Source: Desertimonas sp963772825 (GTDB taxonomy: Bacteria > Actinomycetota > Acidimicrobiia > Acidimicrobiales > Ilumatobacteraceae). From it: a stretch of DNA of 64,000 bases. This document shows, one piece after another, positions 40,371 through 49,139 of the stretch (position 1 is its first letter; each line of letters opens with the position of its first letter). The DNA lies in assembly GCA_963772825.1 (NCBI GenBank), contig CAVYYX010000020.1:1-64000 (forward strand), read 5' to 3'. The notes under the pieces are model-generated. The model had not been told where the DNA came from and made no database searches. It worked only from the letters and a program-made list of their open reading frames with translations. A program made the translations under genes and the position numbers.

Positions 40371-40403
40371 CCGTCGACGCCGCGGGCAGCACTAGGAACC
40401 CGA

Positions 40404-42377
40404 TCAGGTCGCCACGTCGAGGAAGTCCTCGCCGGGTTCGATCTGGTGACAGAGATCCGGCCGGTCCGCCGGGATCGGGCGCAGGTAGATCGCCATGCGA
40501 TCCTCACCAGCGCGACGCTCGAGGTCGCGCCACTCGTCGAGGTCAGGGCGCAGTTCCATGGGCACCTCGACGGCGCCGAACTTCGACCAGTTGGCGAGGA
40601 ACTCGCTGAGGCGGCGGGCCGGCATCTCGGGCGTGTCGATGATCTGACCGAGCGCGCTCGGGACTTCCCCGCCGAACTCGATGACGGCGTCCTCGTCGAC
40701 GGTGATCGAGCCGTCGCGTAGCGCCGCTCCGAAGCGGTCCGCGAGCTCTGCCGAGCGCGCCGAATCCGCACCGGTGAGTCCGGGCACCGCTGCCAGGAGC
40801 GTGTCGGCACCCCGGAGTTGCACGGCGTCCGAGCCGCCGCGCAACGTCAGGAGGTACGGCGCCGTTCCATCGTCGCATCGCTCGTCGCCGAACCTCGACA
40901 GGTCGGTCGATCCGGCCGGGAACACGAAGTCGATGTCCCGCCGTTGCAATTCGGCGAGCAACGTGTAACGCACGTGGCGCACGGCACCGAGGTCGATGAG
41001 CACCGGCCCCGCCACCCCCAGCTCGTCGATGCTCGCGCGGAGGTCGTCGAGCAGCGGCCTGGCCAGCTGGCGACTGACGGCCCACTCGTGGTCGGTCTCG
41101 GGCAGCAGGTTGGTCGGTCGGAGCAGGGGGACGGCCGCCAGCACCGTCGCCGCCGCCAGCGCCAGCACGACGACTTCGGACGACGGCGGACCGGAGCGCT
41201 CGACCAGCCGCCGATACGGCCGGCGCAGGATGCTGCCGGTGATCGCCGTCGCCGCGAACACGGCGATCGGCCAGCTCCAGTAGTAGTTCTGGGCGATGAT
41301 CCCGAACTGCTCGGTCGGCGGGATCTTGATGGCGGCGACGATCGAACCGGCGAGTGCGGTCGCGCCGATTGCCGCCATCGCGGCGAGCGCCCGGTGATGC
41401 TTGACCATCACGGACGCTAGGCCGACGAGCGCTGCCGCCCACATCGAGAGAGCGAAAACGGCGAGGGCCAGCGACGGCCGCGATCCGTCGCGCAACAGGT
41501 CGCCCATCGAGCCGGGTGTGAAGAACGGGGGAACGAACGCCGACTCGGCAAGGATCCGCAGGCCGCGCGACACGCCGACGGAGCGCTCCGATCCTCCCGA
41601 CTGGCCGAGCACGTCGCCCGCGTTGCCCGTGCCGAACGACTGGTCCCATAACGGTTGGGCCCAACAGATGGCCGCCACCGCGACGGTGATCAGCGTCGTC
41701 CGGACGACGCTCGCCAAATTGCCGCGATGGTGGACGACGAAGGCGATCGTCGCCGCCCCCGCGACGATCATGGTCTGGTAGGCGTAGGTGAAGTGCGTCT
41801 GCAGCACGAAGCTTGCGGCAAGGGCGAGCCACGGCAACGCCCAACGCCGGCCCATCCACGTCGCCGCGGCGAGCCACAGCGTGCACCACATCGGCAGCAC
41901 GAGGGCGAGCTGCTGGCGAGCCTCGATGAGCATCAGGCTGCCTTCGTTGAGCTGGAGCACGACGGTGGCAGCCATCGCTCCGACGACCCCGACCGGCCCG
42001 AGGAGGCGGCGGCTCACCGACCACACCCCGACGATCGCGGCCACATTCGTCGCCGCCACACCGGCGGCCGTGCCCCAGTAGGGGTCGACCCTGGTGAACG
42101 CAGCGAGCGCATCGAGCTGTAGCGGCCCGAGGTTGTTGAGCCACGTGCCGACCTCGCGGGATCCCATCGACCACGCGCCGACGAGCGGGTTGTGGGTGGT
42201 GCCCACGTCGCGGGCGCGCACCGTGAAGTAGGCCGCATCGAACAACGGCACCCATCCCTCAGCCGCCGCTCGGACGACCATCACGACAGCCGGGACGACA
42301 GCGGCGCCGAGGGCGACGCGCTCGGCGAACCGCCCTGCGTTGGCCGACCCGGCGACGATCACGGCGCTGACGACCAC
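40404..42377 (-). CDS. Large polytopic membrane protein, GT-C glycosyltransferase-like
   Basis: A 657-residue protein. About eleven membrane segments fill residues 1-410, and a soluble C-terminal domain of about 200 residues follows. Loop 1 holds RARDVGTTHNPLVGAWSM, which has the acidic/polar character of the first loop of GT-C transferases but no clear DxD. GTG 42377 overlaps the HAD gene by 19 bases, so it is co-transcribed with the peptide-transporter operon. I cannot name a substrate; a role in envelope glycan assembly is a guess. Confidence 0.6.
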   Translation of the reverse strand: MVVSAVIVAGSANAGRFAERVALGAAVVPAVVMVVRAAAEGWVPLFDAAYFTVRARDVGTTHNPLVGAWSMGSREVGTWLNNLGPLQLDALAAFTRVDPYWGTAAGVAATNVAAIVGVWSVSRRLLGPVGVVGAMAATVVLQLNEGSLMLIEARQQLALVLPMWCTLWLAAATWMGRRWALPWLALAASFVLQTHFTYAYQTMIVAGAATIAFVVHHRGNLASVVRTTLITVAVAAICWAQPLWDQSFGTGNAGDVLGQSGGSERSVGVSRGLRILAESAFVPPFFTPGSMGDLLRDGSRPSLALAVFALSMWAAALVGLASVMVKHHRALAAMAAIGATALAGSIVAAIKIPPTEQFGIIAQNYYWSWPIAVFAATAITGSILRRPYRRLVERSGPPSSEVVVLALAAATVLAAVPLLRPTNLLPETDHEWAVSRQLARPLLDDLRASIDELGVAGPVLIDLGAVRHVRYTLLAELQRRDIDFVFPAGSTDLSRFGDERCDDGTAPYLLTLRGGSDAVQLRGADTLLAAVPGLTGADSARSAELADRFGAALRDGSITVDEDAVIEFGGEVPSALGQIIDTPEMPARRLSEFLANWSKFGAVEVPMELRPDLDEWRDLERRAGEDRMAIYLRPIPADRPDLCHQIEPGEDFLDVAT

Positions 42378-42967
42378 CCCTCGATGAGCTCGGCGACATC
42401 CCCAAGATCACCCGCCGTCGGGTGCTCGCCGCGATAGCTGCCCCAGCGATCGACCACGATCCCGAACACGCCCGCCGATTCGAACGCCTCGATGACATGT
42501 GGGCCGTCGTCGACCGCCACACATCCTGCGGGATCGAGACCGAATCGATCGAGCACCTTGGTCTTGTCCTGAACGAGGGTGATCGTGTCGGCGTCGATGC
42601 CGTGGCGCTCGAGCCAGTGATGCGTGGCGTCGAGAGCTTCAGCTTCGATCCCGCTGACGTCGCGCGCGGTGACGACGTGGATGCGGTGCCCACCGGCCCG
42701 AATCCTGGCGATCGCCGGGGCGACGTCTGGATACGGGCTGCCGGTCCACCACAGCTTGCGCTCGCGCACGCCCTCACCGAGCAGCTCGACGAAGTCGTCG
42801 TAGCCGAGCCCCCAATCCGTGTAGAACTCCCAATTCGTCGTGTCCAGGCTCAGGTCGCGGCCGAGCCGTTCGGCGGCGTACGGCGTGAACAGTTCCGGGA
42901 GCGGGTACAGCACGCCGTCGACGTCGCACAGCACGTCGAGGTGCTCGGCGGTTGGCGGGAGCGTCAT
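42359..42967 (-). CDS. HAD-superfamily 5'-nucleotidase-like phosphatase
   Basis: A 202-residue HAD enzyme of the NT5C type. Motif I is CDVDGVLYPLPE, motif II Thr is in VVTARD, motif III Lys is in LVQDKTKVLDRFG, and motif IV is VAVDDGPHVIEAF. Such enzymes dephosphorylate nucleotides or sugar phosphates. ATG 42967 overlaps the stop of the ABC ATPase gene by four bases. A longer frame upstream lies inside that gene and was not used. Confidence 0.8.
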   Translation of the reverse strand: MTLPPTAEHLDVLCDVDGVLYPLPELFTPYAAERLGRDLSLDTTNWEFYTDWGLGYDDFVELLGEGVRERKLWWTGSPYPDVAPAIARIRAGGHRIHVVTARDVSGIEAEALDATHHWLERHGIDADTITLVQDKTKVLDRFGLDPAGCVAVDDGPHVIEAFESAGVFGIVVDRWGSYRGEHPTAGDLGDVAELIEGWSSAP

Positions 42968-43749
42968 GGCAGGCGGGGGACAGCGGCGAGCAGCCGCCGG
43001 GTGTATGGATCGGCCGGCGCGGCGAAGACCTCTGCGGTGCGCCCCTGCTCGACGACCCGTCCTTCGTGGAGCACGAGGACGCGGTCGCACAGGCTGTGGA
43101 TCACGCCGAGGTCATGGGAGACGAGCACGAGCGTAAGTCGGAACTGTCTGACGAGCGACTGCAGCAGATCGAGGATCTGGGCCCGCACCGAGACATCGAG
43201 CGAGCTGACCGGCTCGTCGGCGACGAGCACCTTGGGGTGCGGGGCGAGGGCCCGGGCGATGGCGATGCGCTGCTGCTGGCCGCCGGAGAATTCGTGCGGA
43301 TACCGATGTCGCGTGTCCGGATCGATTCCTACGGATGAGAGCACCTCGACGATCCGCGCGTCCCTGGGCCCGGGAACCGCGAGCCCGACCAGCGGCTCGG
43401 CGACGATGTCGGTGACCGTCATGCGCGGATCGAGCGAGCTGAGCGGGTCCTGGAACACGATCTGCACGTCGCGCCGGAACCAGCGAAGCTCATGTGGACG
43501 ACCCGGCGCCACCGGTCGACCGTCGAACGTCACGACACCGCTGGTGGCACGATCGAGACCGAGGAGGATGCGGGCGAGCGTCGACTTCCCTGACCCGGAC
43601 TCGCCGACGATGCCGAGCGTCTCACCGGCGGCGACGGCGAGGCTGACGCCGGCGAGGGCGTGGCGTTCGGCGCGGGGCCCGAGCAGGCTGGACCGCGGCA
43701 GCCGGTAGACGCGGTGGACCTCCTCAGCGGCGAGCAGCGCGTCGGTCAC
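42964..43749 (-). CDS. Peptide ABC transporter ATP-binding protein (OppF type, second system)
   Basis: A 261-residue ATPase. Walker A is GESGSGKST, the Q-loop is IVFQDPLSSLDPRM, the signature is FSGGQQQR, Walker B is VLVADEPVSSLDV, and the H-loop is LVSHD. The Cys-rich C-terminal extension seen in the first system is absent; the protein ends just after YTRRLLAAVPRLP. It overlaps the preceding ATPase gene by four bases. It is the last ATPase of a five-gene importer (binding protein, DppB, DppC, DppD, this). Confidence 0.92.
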   Translation of the reverse strand: MTDALLAAEEVHRVYRLPRSSLLGPRAERHALAGVSLAVAAGETLGIVGESGSGKSTLARILLGLDRATSGVVTFDGRPVAPGRPHELRWFRRDVQIVFQDPLSSLDPRMTVTDIVAEPLVGLAVPGPRDARIVEVLSSVGIDPDTRHRYPHEFSGGQQQRIAIARALAPHPKVLVADEPVSSLDVSVRAQILDLLQSLVRQFRLTLVLVSHDLGVIHSLCDRVLVLHEGRVVEQGRTAEVFAAPADPYTRRLLAAVPRLP

Positions 43750-44552
43750 GAGAGCACCTTGACGTGGTCGTCAGGTGGCAGCGCAGTCTTGCGGGCCGCC
43801 GCCAGCAGCTCGATCGTGTAGGGGTGCGACGGGGCCTCGATCACCGCCTCGGCAGCTCCCGCCTCGACGATCGACCCGCGCCGCATCACCAGCACGTCGT
43901 CGGCGACGAGCGGAACGAGGGCGATGTCGTGGGTGATGAACAACAGCGCCGTGTCCTCCTCGGCGACGAGCTCGGCAAGGAGGCGGAGCACGCCAGCTTG
44001 GACCGTGACGTCGAGGGCTGTCGTCGGCTCGTCGGCGATGAGCAGCGCCGGGCGGCAGGCCAGGGCCATGGCGATGCCCACCCGCTGGCGCTGGCCCCCT
44101 GACAGCTGGTGCGGATAGGCCCGCACGGAGCGTGACGGATCGGGAAGTCCGACCCGTTCACAGAGCGCGACGGCGGCGTCGGCGGCGGCAACTTTGGACA
44201 ATCCGTGGTGGCGGCGCAATGGCTCGGCGACCTGCTTGCCGACGCGCATCAGCGGGTTCAGCGCGGTCTGCGGGTTCTGGAAGACCATGGCGATCTGCTC
44301 GCCTCGAAGCTGTGACAGGTCACCGTCACGACGACCGAGGAGTTGCTGCCCATCGAACTGCACCGATCCGCTCACCAGCGCAGAGTCCGGAACCAGCCCG
44401 ATGATGGACAAGGCGGTCAGCGTCTTGCCCGAGCCGGACTCGCCGATGACTCCCAGTCGCCCGCCCCGCTCGACGGTGAACGACACCTCGTCGACCACCA
44501 CATGATCACCGAAGCGCACGGTGAGGTCCTCGACCTCGAGCAGCGCGGTCAC
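43746..44552 (-). CDS. Peptide ABC transporter ATP-binding protein (DppD type, second system)
   Basis: A 268-residue ATPase. Walker A is GESGSGKTL, the Q-loop is MVFQNPQTALNPLM, the signature is LSGGQRQR, Walker B is LLIADEPTTALDV, and the H-loop is FITHD. It ends at SHPYTIELLAAARKT plus a short tail, without the Cys-containing extension. It overlaps its neighbours by four bases on both sides. Confidence 0.92.
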   Translation of the reverse strand: MTALLEVEDLTVRFGDHVVVDEVSFTVERGGRLGVIGESGSGKTLTALSIIGLVPDSALVSGSVQFDGQQLLGRRDGDLSQLRGEQIAMVFQNPQTALNPLMRVGKQVAEPLRRHHGLSKVAAADAAVALCERVGLPDPSRSVRAYPHQLSGGQRQRVGIAMALACRPALLIADEPTTALDVTVQAGVLRLLAELVAEEDTALLFITHDIALVPLVADDVLVMRRGSIVEAGAAEAVIEAPSHPYTIELLAAARKTALPPDDHVKVLS

Positions 44553-45484
44553 CGGTCCGTACCGGCGATCGTGGTCGTCGTCGGCGGGGCAGCGACGAGC
44601 GGGCTGACGACGGCGGTGTCGGGTAGCACGCCCGTTGCGGTCGGTTGCCCACCCGCGCCGCGGCCACCGGAGCGCAGCCGCGGGTCGGTGGCGTCGCGGA
44701 GGCCATCACCGAGCAGGTTGAACCCGAGCGTGGCGGCGACGAGGAACAACGCCGGGAACACGATGGCGCCGGGATGCAGCGTGACATGCGGCTGCAGCTC
44801 GCCGAGTGTCTGGCCCCACGACGGCCGTGACCGCGACATCACCCCGAGGAACGACAGGGCGGCCTCGGCGAGGATCGCCAGCGCGGCGATCAGCGAGACC
44901 TGGACGATGACGATCGGGGCGATGTTGGGGAGTACATGCCGCCGCACGGTGCGCCAGGTCGACGTGCCCGACGCATGTGCCGCGAGGATGTAGTCACGGG
45001 CGAGCACGCCGGCCACCTCGGCACGCAGGATGCGGGCCAGCACCACGCCGGAGCTGACGCCGATCGCCAACGACACGGTGACGAGCGAGCCCTTGAACAG
45101 TCCGACGAGGACCAGCGCCAGGACGAGTGTTGGCAGGGCGATGAGGACGTCGATGAAGTAGGCGAGTGACTCGCCGAGGACACGCGGTGTGATCGCGCTG
45201 ATGACCCCGAGGGTGACGCCCACGACCCCGGCGATGAGTGCCGAGGCGACCGCCACGAAGAGGCTGACCCGCGCCCCGACGAGCACCTGGGAGAACAGGT
45301 CCTTGCCGGCGGCGTCGGTCCCGAACCAGTGGTCGACGGACATCCCCAACCAGCGTTCGCCGACGCGCCTGGGGTCGTAGGGGACCCAGATGTACGACAT
45401 CACGACGGTCATCAGGAACACGGCCATCAGCACCAAGCCGACCCGCCCCGACCACGATCGAGCGGTAGCCCGAACCCAGCTCAT
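44549..45484 (-). CDS. Peptide ABC transporter permease DppC (second system)
   Basis: A 311-residue inner-membrane permease with about six helices. The N-terminal domain has WLGMSVDHWFGTDAAGKDLF, and the coupling helix region is DYILAAHASGTSTWRTVRRH followed by LPNIAPIVIVQ. The C-terminal 40 residues after GLRDATDPRLRS are Pro/Thr/Ala-rich and probably disordered. The stop overlaps the DppD start. Confidence 0.92.
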   Translation of the reverse strand: MSWVRATARSWSGRVGLVLMAVFLMTVVMSYIWVPYDPRRVGERWLGMSVDHWFGTDAAGKDLFSQVLVGARVSLFVAVASALIAGVVGVTLGVISAITPRVLGESLAYFIDVLIALPTLVLALVLVGLFKGSLVTVSLAIGVSSGVVLARILRAEVAGVLARDYILAAHASGTSTWRTVRRHVLPNIAPIVIVQVSLIAALAILAEAALSFLGVMSRSRPSWGQTLGELQPHVTLHPGAIVFPALFLVAATLGFNLLGDGLRDATDPRLRSGGRGAGGQPTATGVLPDTAVVSPLVAAPPTTTTIAGTDR

Positions 45485-46431
45485 CGCGCGCCGTCCCGGA
45501 GGCGGGGGTCGATCAGGAACTGGGCAACATCGACGAGGAAGCCGATCACCAGCACGACGACGGAGATCAGCAGCACGGTGCCCTGAACCTTGTCGAAGTC
45601 CCGATTGCCGATGTCCCGCAGCAACATCTGGCCGACGCCGGGCAGGTTGAACACGCTCTCGATGACGACGATCCCGGCGAACAGGCTGGCCAGTTGGACG
45701 CCGACGACCGACACGACCGGAATCGACGCATTGCGGAGGCCGTGGGCGAACAGCGCCTCGACCCTCGTGAGGCCCTTCGCCCGGGCGGTGCGCATGTAGT
45801 CCTGGTTGAGCACGTCGAGCGTCGACGACCGGACGAACCGCAGGAGGATCGCGCCCTGGGCCGCGGCGAGGGTGAGGGTCGGCAGGACGAGCGAACGGGT
45901 TGCCCGACCGAACTCATCCCAGCCCTGTCGTGGGAATCCCTGTGAGGGCAGACCCCATGAGCCGGCGAGCAGGGCGATGAGGATCATCGCCACCAGGAAC
46001 TGTGGCACGGCGATACCCAGCTGACCGATCGCCGAGAGACCGACGCCATCGGCCTTGTTGCGGCGCATCGCGGCGTACACGCCGAGCGGCACGGCGAAGG
46101 CGAGGGCGACGATCGTCGACGAGATCACCAGCGGGGCAGTGACCGCCAGCTTCTCGCCCAGCTGACTGGTAACGGTCGAGCCGGTCAGTGCCGACCTGCC
46201 GAAGTCGCCCGTCAGGACGCCGCCCATCCAGTCGAAGTACTGGGCGAGGAGCGGGCGGTCGAGTCCCAGCTCGGCGCGGATCGTGGCGAGTCGCTCCGGG
46301 GTCACCTCGGTGCCGGCGATGACGACGGCGAGGTCACCTGGAACGAGGCGCAAGAGGGCGAAGACGATGACACTCGCCACGAACAAGGCGAGCACCAACA
46401 GGCCGAGTCGACGGACCAGGAACCAGGCCAC
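45481..46431 (-). CDS. Peptide ABC transporter permease DppB (second system)
   Basis: A 316-residue permease, uninterrupted, with the DppB start (FLVRRLGLLVLALFVASVIV), LVPGDLAVV and the coupling region DYMRTARAKGLTRVEALFAH. It ends VDVAQFLIDPRLRDG, the normal DppB C-terminus. This intact copy is a good internal template for the two repairs proposed in the first-system DppB. It starts 66 bases after the binding-protein gene. Confidence 0.92.
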   Translation of the reverse strand: MAWFLVRRLGLLVLALFVASVIVFALLRLVPGDLAVVIAGTEVTPERLATIRAELGLDRPLLAQYFDWMGGVLTGDFGRSALTGSTVTSQLGEKLAVTAPLVISSTIVALAFAVPLGVYAAMRRNKADGVGLSAIGQLGIAVPQFLVAMILIALLAGSWGLPSQGFPRQGWDEFGRATRSLVLPTLTLAAAQGAILLRFVRSSTLDVLNQDYMRTARAKGLTRVEALFAHGLRNASIPVVSVVGVQLASLFAGIVVIESVFNLPGVGQMLLRDIGNRDFDKVQGTVLLISVVVLVIGFLVDVAQFLIDPRLRDGAR

Positions 46432-46497
46432 AGCGTTGTTCCTAGCGGATTCGCGTCGATGTCGGCGGGCACGCCGACCGTGCCTGGAGCGAGATCG

Positions 46498-48015
46498 TCA
46501 GCTCTCCACGGTGATGTCGTAGGCGTCGAAGCGGGCGTTGGCGTCGAACGTCGGATAACCCGACAGGCCGGCGCGGGCCACCGTCACGTCGTTGTAGAGC
46601 AGCAACCACACCGCTGGCGCCTCCTCGGCGATCAGCGCGGCGGCCTGCCGGCGCAGCTCGACGAACTCGTCGGGGTCCTGTGTCGTGCGGGCTTGGCCGA
46701 GGAGGTCCTGGACCTCGGCGCTGTCGTAGAGCCAGTAGTACTCGGGGTTGGCGTAGTTGTCGATGTCCCGGGGCTCGACGTGGAGGACGACCGTGAGGTC
46801 GTAGTCGTGGTTGACGTAGACCTGTTCGATCCAGGTCGCGAACTCGACCGTTTCGAGGCTCACCGTGATGCCGACGTCGGCAAGCTGGGACACGACATAG
46901 TCGAGGGCATAGGTGGGGTAGATGTTCGGCGCCACGAATGACAGCTCCAACCCGTCGGCGTAGCCGGCCTCCTCGAGCAGGGCGCGGGCTGCATCGGGGT
47001 CGAAGGGGTAGAGCTCGGAGAGATCCTCGTACCATGCCTCGAAGGGCGGTACCGGCGCTCCGATGAGCGTGGCGTAGCCGCGGTACAGGTCGATGAGGCC
47101 CTGCTTGTCGATCGCCTGGGTGATCGCCTGGCGGACGCGCTGGTCGGAGAGCACCTCGTCGGCGTTGTTCATCCCGAGGGTGAACTCGCCGTTCGTCGGC
47201 CCGTCGGTGATGACGTAGTCGGGGTTGTCCTCGAACTGCTCGACGAGATCCGTGTCGATCCGCACGTGGAGGTCGATGTCGCCGTCGAGCAAGGCGTTGG
47301 CAGCGGCGTTCGGGTCGGTGAAGTACTGGAACGTGATCGCGGCGATCGACGCCGGCTCGCCCCAGTAGTCGTCGTTGCGCACGAGGGTGATCGACGAGCC
47401 CTGGTTCCACTCGTCGAGCACGAACGGCCCCGTGCCGTTGGCGGTGTTCTCGAGGTCGGTTGCGCCCTCGTTGAGCACGGCGCCGGCGCGCTGGGACAGG
47501 TGGAAGGCCAGGTCGTTGTCCGGTTCGGACAGCGTGATCACGACCGTTGCGTCGTCGGGCGCCTCGACCGTTTCGATCCTCGAGAGCCGGGCAGCCTCGT
47601 TGCCCTCGCGTTGTTGCTCCAACGTCCAGACGACGTCGCTCGCCGTCAGCGGATCGCCGTCGTGGAACGTGACGCCGTCGTGCACGGTCAGCGTGTAGGT
47701 GAGGCGGTCCTCCGAGATCTCCAGGTCGGCGAGGCCGGGGGAGATCTCGCCATCGGGAGTGGACTTCACCAGCGTCTCGTAGATGTTGCCGAGGAGCAGC
47801 TGATCGAGGGCGGCGCCGGCCTGGGTGATGATGTTGAGGTTGGTCGGCTCGATGACGAAGCCGGCGACGACCTCAGCATCCGGATCGCCCGCCGGGACGG
47901 AGGTCGCCGAGGCGGTCGTCGTCAGCAGCGCGCCCGCCCCGAAGCAGGCGGCCGTCGTGGCGACGAGCAACGAGCGGCGGGCGGCTGACCGGTGAGGAGT
48001 GCAGTTGCGTCGCAT
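46498..48015 (-). CDS. Peptide ABC transporter substrate-binding protein (second system)
   Basis: A 505-residue family-5 binding protein. The N-terminus has an Arg-rich stretch and a signal sequence (SLLVATTAACFGAGALL) ending near ASA. A Cys inside the hydrophobic core (TTAACFGAG) is not in a clear lipobox. The mature part shows EVVAGFVIEPTNLNIITQAG, GNIYETLVKSTPDGEISPGL and NGTGPFVLDEWNQG. It leads the transporter operon and lies 10 bases after the P1-peptidase stop. Confidence 0.92.
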   Translation of the reverse strand: MRRNCTPHRSAARRSLLVATTAACFGAGALLTTTASATSVPAGDPDAEVVAGFVIEPTNLNIITQAGAALDQLLLGNIYETLVKSTPDGEISPGLADLEISEDRLTYTLTVHDGVTFHDGDPLTASDVVWTLEQQREGNEAARLSRIETVEAPDDATVVITLSEPDNDLAFHLSQRAGAVLNEGATDLENTANGTGPFVLDEWNQGSSITLVRNDDYWGEPASIAAITFQYFTDPNAAANALLDGDIDLHVRIDTDLVEQFEDNPDYVITDGPTNGEFTLGMNNADEVLSDQRVRQAITQAIDKQGLIDLYRGYATLIGAPVPPFEAWYEDLSELYPFDPDAARALLEEAGYADGLELSFVAPNIYPTYALDYVVSQLADVGITVSLETVEFATWIEQVYVNHDYDLTVVLHVEPRDIDNYANPEYYWLYDSAEVQDLLGQARTTQDPDEFVELRRQAAALIAEEAPAVWLLLYNDVTVARAGLSGYPTFDANARFDAYDITVES

Positions 48016-48025
48016 GGCGGCGAGG

Positions 48026-49075
48026 TTAGTGAGTTCGTGCCGACGGGAAGCGGTCGAGGTAGCTCGTCATCCCACCGGCACTCGTGGCAGCGAGCGCGGC
48101 GTGGACGACCGCCCGGCACACCACATCGGCGCCGGCGGCGAAGACTGCGTTGAGCTGCAACGGGCGCCGCGCTCCGGTCTTGAATGCGGCTGCTTCGCCC
48201 TCCTCCTCGGGGACCGGTTGGGCACCGGTGGCGAGCGTGAACACGACGTCGCCGTCGACGTACTGGTGCACCGGATCGATCGATCTGGCCAGTCCGTCGT
48301 GGCCGGATACGGCCATCCGCGCACACTCCGTCTTCGACAGCACGGCGTCGGTGGCGACCACGGCGAGGGTCGTGTTCAGCGGGCGGATCGGCGGCGGGTC
48401 GGCATGATGGGCGCCGACGTCCTTGCGGCTCGGTCTGCGCACCGAGGCGAACTCACCGTCGAGGCCTCTGCTGATGCCGAGCAATTCGCCGGTGCGGACG
48501 TTGAACACGTTGCCGCTGGAGTTGAGCGCAACGAGGGCGGCGACGGTGATCCCGTTGGGGAGCACGACGCTGGCCGAACCGATGCCACCTTTCAGTCGTT
48601 CGGCGTGGGCTCCGGTGCCTGCGCCGACCGTGCCCTGGGCGATCTTGGTGGTGCGTGCCGCGGCGGCGGCGCGCCCGCCGAACGCCGCGTCCGGCGTGTT
48701 GTGGAAGCGACCGCCGACACCGAGATCGAACAGCACGGCGGCGGGGACGATCGGAACCACCTGGTGCGGTTCGGGCCCAACCGGAAAGCCGCGACTGCGC
48801 TCGGCGAGCCAGCGCACGACGCCGTCGGCGGCGGCGAGTCCGTAGGCGCTGCCGCCGGTGAGGCAGATGGCGTCGACGCTCTCGACGAGGTTGATCGGGT
48901 CGAGCAGGTCGGTCTCGCGTGTGCCGGGCGCACCGCCGCCGACGTCGACACCTCCGACGGTGCCTGGCGGAGGGAGCACGACCGTCGTGCCGGTGAGCCA
49001 GCCGCGCCCGCTCCGCTGGTAGTGGCCGACGCGGATCCCGGCGACGTCGGTGAGGTCGTTGTGTGATCCGATCAT
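48026..49075 (-). CDS. P1-family (S58/DmpA-like) peptidase
   Basis: A 349-residue N-terminal-nucleophile hydrolase. Family motifs are LTDVAGIRVGHY at the N-terminus, LTGGSAYGLAAADGVVRWL, KGGIGSASVVLPNGITVAAL, and ALNSSGNV. The likely autocleavage and nucleophile site is in RPLNTTLAVVATDA near residue 245. Relatives include L-aminopeptidase/D-esterases and beta-peptidyl aminopeptidases. ATG 49075 is set by the GGGGAAC site in repeat copy C. It lies between the M20 peptidase and the second transporter, so it probably acts on imported peptides. Confidence 0.87.
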   Translation of the reverse strand: MIGSHNDLTDVAGIRVGHYQRSGRGWLTGTTVVLPPPGTVGGVDVGGGAPGTRETDLLDPINLVESVDAICLTGGSAYGLAAADGVVRWLAERSRGFPVGPEPHQVVPIVPAAVLFDLGVGGRFHNTPDAAFGGRAAAAARTTKIAQGTVGAGTGAHAERLKGGIGSASVVLPNGITVAALVALNSSGNVFNVRTGELLGISRGLDGEFASVRRPSRKDVGAHHADPPPIRPLNTTLAVVATDAVLSKTECARMAVSGHDGLARSIDPVHQYVDGDVVFTLATGAQPVPEEEGEAAAFKTGARRPLQLNAVFAAGADVVCRAVVHAALAATSAGGMTSYLDRFPSARTH

Positions 49076-49094
49076 TGCGTTCCCCGGCCACGCC
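49071..49094 (-). repeat. Dispersed repeat, copy C (3' core only)
   Basis: Read on the minus strand, GCGTGGCCGGGGAACGCAAT plus GA is identical over 22 bases to the end of copy A before hisF. It contains the ribosome-binding site and the ATG of the P1-peptidase gene. The sequence further upstream does not match copies A and B. Confidence 0.7.
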
Positions 49095-49139
49095 ACACTC
49101 TGCCTGCGCCGCGCTGGGTGGCTGGTTCGCACCGCTTGC

